Shown here in pieces: positions 59,036 to 64,000 of a stretch of DNA of 64,000 bases (its first letter is position 1; every line of letters begins with the position of its first letter). The stretch is from Pseudomonas sp. UFMG81 (GTDB lineage: Bacteria > Pseudomonadota > Gammaproteobacteria > Pseudomonadales > Pseudomonadaceae), in assembly GCF_015354575.1 (NCBI RefSeq), contig NZ_JACAFQ010000007.1, positions 1 to 64,000 on the forward strand, in the 5' to 3' direction. Position numbers and translations under genes: made by a program. Below the pieces are notes generated by a model. That model saw only the letters and a list, made by a program, of their open reading frames with translations, was not told where the DNA came from and searched no databases.

Positions 59036-60085
59036 TCACAGCCGAGGGTAATCGATGTACCCCACCGGCCCGCCTCCATAGAACGTCTCCGGATGCGGCG
59101 CATTCAACGGCGCATCCGTCGCCAGCCGCGCTGGCAGGTCAGGGTTGGCGATGAACGGTATGCCAAAAGCCACCGCATCGGCCCGGCCACTGGCCAGGGC
59201 GGCATTGGCGCCGGCCTTGTCGAAGCGCTCGTTGACGATGTACGCGCCACCGAACGCCTGCTTGATCAGGGGGCCGATGCTGTCGTCGGCTTCCTTCTCC
59301 CGCGAGCAGATGAAGGCGATGCCGCGCTTGCCCAGCTCCCGGGCCACATAGGCGAAGGTCTCGGCACGGTCGGCGTCGCCCATGTCATGAGCGTCGGCAC
59401 GCGGTGCCAGGTGCACGCCAACCCGGCCGGCGCCCCACACCTCGATGACCGCATCAGTCACTTCCAGCAGCAGGCGTGCGCGATTCTCCAGCGAGCCGCC
59501 ATAGCGGTCGGTGCGCTGGTTGGTGCTGCTTTGCAGGAACTGGTCGAGCAGGTAGCCATTGGCGCCGTGGATCTCCACACCGTCGAAGCCGGCGGCCTTG
59601 GCGTTCTCGGCGCCGCTGCGATAAGCCTCGACGATGTCGGCGATCTCTTCGGTTTCCAGGGCGCGCGGGGTGGGGTAGTCGCTCAGCGGCCGCACCAGGC
59701 TGACATGGCCCTTGGGCTGGATGGCGCTGGGGGCCACCGGCAGCTCACCGTTCAGGTATGACGGGTGGGAGATCCGCCCGACATGCCACAGTTGCAGGAA
59801 GATCCGCCCGCCGGCGCCATGGATGGCCTTGGTGACGTTGTGCCAGCCGCGCACCTGCTCGTCGTTCCAGATACCCGGGGTGTCGGGGTAGCCGACACCC
59901 ATTGGGGTAACCGAGGTCGCCTCGCTGAGGATCAGCCCGGCGCTGGCGCGTTGCACGTAGTACTCGGCCATCAGCGCGTTGGGCACGCGGCCTTCATCGG
60001 CGCGGCAGCGGGTCAGCGGGGCCATGATGATGCGGTTGGGCAGTTCCAGGTCGCCCAGTTTGATGGGGTCGAACAGCGTGGTCAT
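59036..60085 (-). CDS. xenB: Old yellow enzyme XenB / NADPH flavin oxidoreductase
   Basis: An FMN enzyme that reduces activated alkenes, nitro-esters and nitroaromatics such as TNT and nitroglycerin. The 349-aa length equals characterised XenB proteins. Seen are TTLFDPIKLGDLELPNRI, MAPLTRCRA (FMN), the HGANGY (H-x2-N) substrate pair and NQRTDRYGGSLENRARL. Last gene of a three-gene set with an MFS pump and an ArsR regulator. The ATG 60085 has GAGG 10 nt upstream. Confidence 0.92.
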   Translation of the reverse strand: MTTLFDPIKLGDLELPNRIIMAPLTRCRADEGRVPNALMAEYYVQRASAGLILSEATSVTPMGVGYPDTPGIWNDEQVRGWHNVTKAIHGAGGRIFLQLWHVGRISHPSYLNGELPVAPSAIQPKGHVSLVRPLSDYPTPRALETEEIADIVEAYRSGAENAKAAGFDGVEIHGANGYLLDQFLQSSTNQRTDRYGGSLENRARLLLEVTDAVIEVWGAGRVGVHLAPRADAHDMGDADRAETFAYVARELGKRGIAFICSREKEADDSIGPLIKQAFGGAYIVNERFDKAGANAALASGRADAVAFGIPFIANPDLPARLATDAPLNAPHPETFYGGGPVGYIDYPRL

Positions 60086-60104
60086 ACAGGTTGCCTCGCA
60101 GCTT

Positions 60105-61274
60105 TCAATTGGAAACCGGGGCCAGTTCGGCGTCATTGCCGCGCTGGCTGAAGGTGATCAGGGTGACGATCAACGCCAGTACCGCCAGGGCCGCTGCGGC
60201 CAGGGGCACGCGGGTCAGGCCGAAGCCGTGGGCGATGACGCTGCCGCCGACCCAGGCGCCCAGGGCGTTGCCCAGGTTGAAGGCGCCGATATTCAGGGTG
60301 GAGACCAGGTTCGGTGCAGCCTTGCCGTAGGTGACCACGTTCACTTGCAAGGCCGGCACGGCGGCGAACGCCGCGGTGGCCCAGAGGAACAAGGTGATCT
60401 CGGCCGGCACCACGGCGGTGCTGGTCCAGCTCAGCACGGTGGACACCACGGCCATGCTGGCGAACACGCCCATCAGCGTGGCGCCCAGGCGCCGGTCGGC
60501 GAGTTTGCCGCCGACGATATTGCCCAGGGTCAGGCCCACACCGATCAGCAGCAGGGTCCAGGTCACCCCACGTGGCGACACACCGGTGACATCGCCCAGC
60601 AGCGGCGCGACGTAGGTGAACAGGGCGAACATCGAGGCCGAGAACAGCACGGTCATGCTCAACGACAGCCAGATGCCGGCGCCTTTGAGCGCGCCCAGTT
60701 CGGCGCGCATGTCGACGCTTGGCTCTTCTGCTTGGCGCGGCAGGTAGCGCAGCAAACCGATCAGCGCCACCACGCCGATACCGGTCACCGCCCAGAAGGT
60801 CGAGCGCCAGCCAGCGACCTGGCCCAGCGCGGTACCCAGCGGCACGCCCAGCACGTTGGCCAGGGTCAGGCCGGTGAACATCAGCGCCACCGCCGAGGCG
60901 CGGCGGTTGGCCGGCACCAGGCTGGCAGCCACCACCGAACCGATGCCAAAGAAAGCACCGTGGCACAGCGCGGTGACCACCCGGGCGAACATCAACAGGT
61001 TGTAGTCGGCGGCCACTGCGCACAGCAGGTTGCCGACGATGAACACGCCCATCAGCGCCACCAGTGCGGCCTTGCGTGGCAGGCGGGCGGTGGCCAGGGC
61101 CATGAACGGTGCGCCGATGGCCACGCCCAGGGCGTAGCCGGTCACCAGCCAGCCGGCACCGGGGATGCTCACCCCCAGGTCCTGCGCGACATCGGGCAAC
61201 AGGCCCATGATGACGAACTCGGTGGTGCCGATGGCGAAGGCGCTGAGCGCCAGGATCAGTAATGAAAGGGGCAT
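60105..61274 (-). CDS. MFS efflux transporter (AraJ/DHA1 type)
   Basis: A 389-aa 12-helix transporter. It starts PLSLLILALSAFAIGTTEFV; the DHA1 motif GYALGVAIGAP and the loop ARLPRKAAL follow. Family members pump out drugs, sugars or organic electrophiles. Between an ArsR gene and xenB it likely exports compounds that also induce the reductase. It follows the ArsR gene by 13 bp on the same strand, 19 bp before xenB. Confidence 0.9.
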   Translation of the reverse strand: MPLSLLILALSAFAIGTTEFVIMGLLPDVAQDLGVSIPGAGWLVTGYALGVAIGAPFMALATARLPRKAALVALMGVFIVGNLLCAVAADYNLLMFARVVTALCHGAFFGIGSVVAASLVPANRRASAVALMFTGLTLANVLGVPLGTALGQVAGWRSTFWAVTGIGVVALIGLLRYLPRQAEEPSVDMRAELGALKGAGIWLSLSMTVLFSASMFALFTYVAPLLGDVTGVSPRGVTWTLLLIGVGLTLGNIVGGKLADRRLGATLMGVFASMAVVSTVLSWTSTAVVPAEITLFLWATAAFAAVPALQVNVVTYGKAAPNLVSTLNIGAFNLGNALGAWVGGSVIAHGFGLTRVPLAAAALAVLALIVTLITFSQRGNDAELAPVSN

Positions 61275-61287
61275 GGCATGGTCCTTT

Positions 61288-61590
61288 TCAGAGCTCTTGG
61301 CTCATCTGCGCGAGGAACGCCTGGATGGTGGCCTCGTTGCGTTTGAAGAAGTGCCATTGGCCGATCTTCTGGCTGCTGATCAGGCCGGCGCGCTGCAGGG
61401 TCGCCAGGTGGGCCGAGACGGTCGACTGCGACAGGCCGCAGCGTTGGTCGATCTGCCCGGCACACACACCGTGCTCGGTGCTGTGGTGCTGGTCGGGGAA
61501 CTGCGCAGCCGGGTCCTTCAGCCAGGTGAGGATTTCTCGCCGTACCGGGTGGGACAGGGCTTTTATTATTTCGTCGAGATCGAGTGGCAT
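61288..61590 (-). CDS. ArsR-family transcriptional repressor
   Basis: A 100-aa winged-helix repressor: IIKALSHPVRREILTWL, CAGQIDQRCGLSQSTVSAHL as the recognition region, and HFFKRNEATIQAFL. The Cys pair in VCAGQID and RCGLS could sense metal or electrophiles; neither the classical ELCVCDL metal box nor another is present. Leading the operon with an MFS pump and XenB, it probably represses all three through the palindromes in front of it. Confidence 0.88.
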   Translation of the reverse strand: MPLDLDEIIKALSHPVRREILTWLKDPAAQFPDQHHSTEHGVCAGQIDQRCGLSQSTVSAHLATLQRAGLISSQKIGQWHFFKRNEATIQAFLAQMSQEL

Positions 61591-61612
61591 GGTTGGGCTC
61601 ACGGTGTGTAGC

Positions 61613-61664
61613 GTTATATCGCGATGTGGCGAAATATAAATCGGTATTTCGCGATATACAAATA
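61613..61664. promoter_or_regulatory. Palindromic operator region of the ArsR-MFS-xenB operon
   Basis: TATATCGCGA lies at the left and TCGCGATATA at the right of this 50-bp stretch, with TGGCGAAATA and TATTTCGCGA between. The repeat ATATCGCGAT is itself a palindrome. Related boxes (GCTATATCGGG, GACGATATA) go on to 61717. It is just ahead of the arsR start, in the divergent region with acpH, and AT-rich as promoters are. Confidence 0.6.
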
Positions 61665-61742
61665 TGAAAGGGTTCTGAGCTGAGCGTGAATCGCTATATC
61701 GGGTTATGACGATATAGGTGGGCGCAATGCTAGACTGGCGCC

Positions 61743-62315
61743 ATGAACTACCTCGCACACCTGCACCTGGGCGGCCCGGCGCCGCAACAACTGCTTGGCA
61801 GCCTGTACGGCGATTTCGTCAAGGGCGCGCTCGAGGGCCGTTTCCCGCCCGAACTGGAAGCCGCGATCCGGCTGCATCGGCAGATCGACAGCTACACCGA
61901 CAGCCACCCGCTGGTGCTGGCGGCGCTGGCGCGTTTCCCCCGTGAGCGCAGGCGTTTTGCCGGGATCGTGCTGGATGTGTTCTTCGACCATTGCCTGGCG
62001 CGGCATTGGGGGGAGTATGCGGCTGTGCCGCTGGCGCAGTTCACCGGGGACTTCTATCGGGTGCTGCTGGCCGAGCCACAGTTGCCCGGGCGGCTGGCGC
62101 GAATCGCGCCGTTCATGGCGGCCGATGACTGGCTGGGAGCGTATGGCGATTTCGCCACGCTCGAGCAGGTGTTTGGCGGGATTGCCCGGCGGCTGTCCCG
62201 GCCGGAAGGGCTGCACGGCGTGATGGACGAACTGGAGCGGCTGTATGAACCGCTGCTGGCGGATTTTCGCGCGTTCTATCCACAGTTGCAGGCCTTTGCC
62301 GCTGCCGAGCGTTAG
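61743..62315 (+). CDS. acpH: Acyl carrier protein phosphodiesterase AcpH
   Basis: Removes the phosphopantetheine arm from ACP. The 190-aa protein has MNYLAHLHLG, GSLYGDFVKGAL (metal-binding Asp), LHRQIDSYTDSHPLV and VLDVFFDHCLARHW, as in the HD-like AcpH family. Its ATG lies about 30 bp from the operator boxes of the divergent arsR operon. The 3' end overlaps the convergent bestrophin gene by 4 bp. Confidence 0.9.
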   Translation: MNYLAHLHLGGPAPQQLLGSLYGDFVKGALEGRFPPELEAAIRLHRQIDSYTDSHPLVLAALARFPRERRRFAGIVLDVFFDHCLARHWGEYAAVPLAQFTGDFYRVLLAEPQLPGRLARIAPFMAADDWLGAYGDFATLEQVFGGIARRLSRPEGLHGVMDELERLYEPLLADFRAFYPQLQAFAAAER

Positions 62316-63202
62316 GCTACCCGCTCCTCGCATTGTGCTTCACGCTGCATGGACTCCAGGTTGCGCTCGATGGTCTCGCAGATGGTGTCCATGGGGATCT
62401 GGTGCTCGCTGACGCGGAACGGGCTCTGCAAGTCCGTGCCGATACGCTCGATCGCCAGCAACATGAAGCCCACCACGGTCGACGCCAGCGGGGTGAACCA
62501 GCCCAGCGACTCCACCAGCCCGACCGGGACGATCAGGCAGAACAGGGTGATGAACAGCCGCGGGAAGTACACGTAGGGGTAGGGCAGTGGCGTGTTGGCG
62601 ATCCGCTCCATGCCGCCTTGCGCGTTCGAAAGGTCGACCAGCGTCGACTCCAGGCGCGCCAGGCGAATGCTGTCCAGGCGCCCGGCCTGGTATTCAAGGG
62701 CCAGCAATGCCGCCGAACCGCCGAGAATGTCGTTGGCGAAGTTGTTCGAGCGGTTGCGCCGCTCGAACTCGGCGGGCGGAATGAAGGCCATCAGCTCGTC
62801 CGGGCACTGTTCGTTCTTCAGGTGCGCCGCCAGGCAGTTCACATAGGCCACATGACGGCGCAGCAAGGTGGCCTTCACCGGGTTCAAGCCATCCGCCGGA
62901 TCGTCGATCAGGGTCAGCACCTGCCGTGCAAAGCTGCGTGAGCTATTGACCAGCGCACCCCACAACGTGCGTGCCTCCCACCAGCGGTTGTAGGCGCTGC
63001 TGTTCCTGAAACTCACCAGCACCACCAGCGCCGAGCCCAGCAGGGTCAGCGGGATCAGGGGCAGGCTGAACTTGCTGTTGAAGAACAGCATGAAGTCGAT
63101 GGTGACCAGCACGTCCCAGATCAACAGCCAGAACAGCGACCAGCCGATGTAGCCGAAGGTCTTGACCACCAGGCGGTACTTGCGGGCGAGCAGGGCTTTC
63201 AC
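62312..63202 (-). CDS. Bestrophin-family membrane channel (UPF0187)
   Basis: A 296-aa protein of the bacterial bestrophin family, pentameric ion channels (the characterised Klebsiella one conducts cations). Seen are FGYIGWSLFWLLIWDVLVTI, PLTLLGSALVVLVSFRNSSA with YNRWWEARTLWG (family signature) and YPYVYFPRLFITLFCLIVPVG. The start is GTG 63202 with GAGG upstream; in-frame ATGs further out have no ribosome site. The length is close to the family norm. Confidence 0.87.
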   Translation of the reverse strand: MKALLARKYRLVVKTFGYIGWSLFWLLIWDVLVTIDFMLFFNSKFSLPLIPLTLLGSALVVLVSFRNSSAYNRWWEARTLWGALVNSSRSFARQVLTLIDDPADGLNPVKATLLRRHVAYVNCLAAHLKNEQCPDELMAFIPPAEFERRNRSNNFANDILGGSAALLALEYQAGRLDSIRLARLESTLVDLSNAQGGMERIANTPLPYPYVYFPRLFITLFCLIVPVGLVESLGWFTPLASTVVGFMLLAIERIGTDLQSPFRVSEHQIPMDTICETIERNLESMQREAQCEERVA

Positions 63203-63329
63203 GTTGTGGGAACCTCGAAAAGGCGATGCAGGTTCCGACGCCGGAGAATGGGCGAGGTTCGGTGTGATTCGTCGCAGGGTGTAACAGGCCATGTGCTCAC
63301 GACTTGCCGGCGCCACCGTACCCACCTGT

Positions 63330-63352
63330 GGGGGCGGGCTTGTCCGCGATGA
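63330..63352. repeat. Single degenerate REP
   Basis: TGTGGGGGCGGGCTTGTCCGC with a GATGAG tail, one unpaired REP core between the bestrophin and GNAT genes. The 205-bp gap holds nothing else clear. Confidence 0.55.
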
Positions 63353-63407
63353 GCTGCAAGGCAGCCCCAGCCCAGGCGATGCCGAGCCCCAGTGAGTAGC
63401 CGAGACC

Positions 63408-63887
63408 TCAGCCCAGCAACTGTTTCATCTGCACCAACGCCACCCGCCGGCCATCTGGCGCCTGCCGTTCCTCGATCCCGAAGGGTAAAAAGCCCAGCTG
63501 TGGATAAAGCAGCAAGCCCGCCGTGTTGTGGTTGAAGCACGACACCCAGACTTCCTTGGCCATGAACTGTTCGCGGGCCAGTGCGATCATGCTGTGCACT
63601 AGATGGCGGGCGACGCCCTTGCCACGTGCGGCAGGGGCCACTACCACGTTGCCCAAGGCACAGATGCCGCCCACTTCGGCTTTATAGAAGTTGGCGAAGC
63701 CCAGGATCACGCCGTCTTTCTCGACCACGGTGGAGCCACTGCGCTGGTCGATGGCTTCGCTCAATTGCGCGGGTGTCAGGGGGTAGGTGGCCTTGGGGAA
63801 CATGTAGAACAGCTCGTCCGGGCCTTGGGGGAAGCAGCAGATGGCGGGGATGTCGGTAGGGCGGACGGGGCGATGGGTGAACGGCAT
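63408..63887 (-). CDS. GNAT acetyltransferase
   Basis: A 159-aa acetyltransferase: FTHRPVRPTDIPAICCF start, VVVAPAARGKGVARHLVHSM (RGKGVA acetyl-CoA loop) and FNHNTAGLLLYPQLGFLPFG (motif B). Substrate unknown. The region 63888-64000 after its start has no gene; the window ends in a GGGCTCTATTT direct repeat. Confidence 0.88.
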   Translation of the reverse strand: MPFTHRPVRPTDIPAICCFPQGPDELFYMFPKATYPLTPAQLSEAIDQRSGSTVVEKDGVILGFANFYKAEVGGICALGNVVVAPAARGKGVARHLVHSMIALAREQFMAKEVWVSCFNHNTAGLLLYPQLGFLPFGIEERQAPDGRRVALVQMKQLLG

Positions 63888-64000
63888 GGTGGGCTTCTTC
63901 CGTAAAGTGTCGGACCAGCTTAGCCTTGCCTGAACATCCGTGGTGCTCGTTCACACAGTAACAAGTTGCGTGAGCTCTATTTGGGCTCTATTTGGGCTCA

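Noticed and set aside
1..64000. tRNA or rRNA genes, CRISPR arrays, prophage structural genes
   Set aside because: None recognised on either strand by reading; a short tRNA could be missed without a scanner, but no cloverleaf-like T-loop (GGTTCGAATCC-type) was noticed.

Overview
The window is a GC-rich (mid-60s percent by eye) chromosomal segment of a fluorescent Pseudomonas, most likely the P. putida/P. entomophila/P. mosselii group. The evidence is gene content (MvaT/TurA-type H-NS protein between sbcB and purU, XenB, OlsB-OlsA, the AlaC family) and many Pseudomonas-type REP/REPIN palindromes between genes. It mixes conserved housekeeping blocks with accessory patches.

Layout. 1-343: 3' end of an IS3-family transposase, then a (GACCTC)9 microsatellite. 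644-4128: a compact isonitrile (isocyanide) biosynthesis operon with a PvcA-like synthase, a HAD phosphatase and a fused PvcA-like/TauD-like protein. 4428-6215: AlaC aminotransferase and a small Cys-cluster protein. 6501-20483: one 14-kb gene for a giant repeat autotransporter, with a large RNA-hairpin-like element just upstream. 20484-25187: a repeat-rich accessory patch. It has three copies (two full, one half) of a ~380-bp palindromic element, a structured-RNA-like leader in front of two small DUF-type genes, a gene remnant, and a PAAR-domain type VI effector with its membrane immunity partner. 25188-28303: GNAT, membrane protein, YdcZ-type transporter with divergent LysR regulator, LprI-like protein.

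28565-34069 is a selenium locus: mnmH-selD reading left, and a four-gene PhnD/C/E/E-type ABC importer reading right. The importer belongs to the family named putative selenate transporter because it sits next to selD. 34073-35616 is olsB-olsA (ornithine lipid synthesis). 35753-41925 holds an acyl-CoA-dehydrogenase-like protein, a serine hydrolase, a YceI protein, a phospholipase-D-type (cardiolipin synthase-like) enzyme, a PfpI-like protein and a SnoaL-like protein. 41335-42794 is a GNAT/nitrilase-family pair.

42881-53374: class I fumarase, a ferredoxin-reductase fusion, an AT-richer delta-60-repeat protein that looks acquired, pyruvate kinase, a lipoprotein, a PilZ protein, sbcB, mvaT/turA and purU. 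53417-64000: a deacetylase/glycosyltransferase pair, a dCache chemoreceptor, a HerA-like ATPase, an ArsR-MFS-XenB electrophile-response operon with a palindromic operator, ACP phosphodiesterase, a bestrophin-family channel and a GNAT enzyme.

The most interesting parts are the isonitrile operon with its fused synthase-oxygenase, the repeat-flanked PAAR effector patch with the C4-like RNA leader, and the giant adhesin with its structured upstream region. All functional names rest on recognising protein families by eye. No database search was possible.
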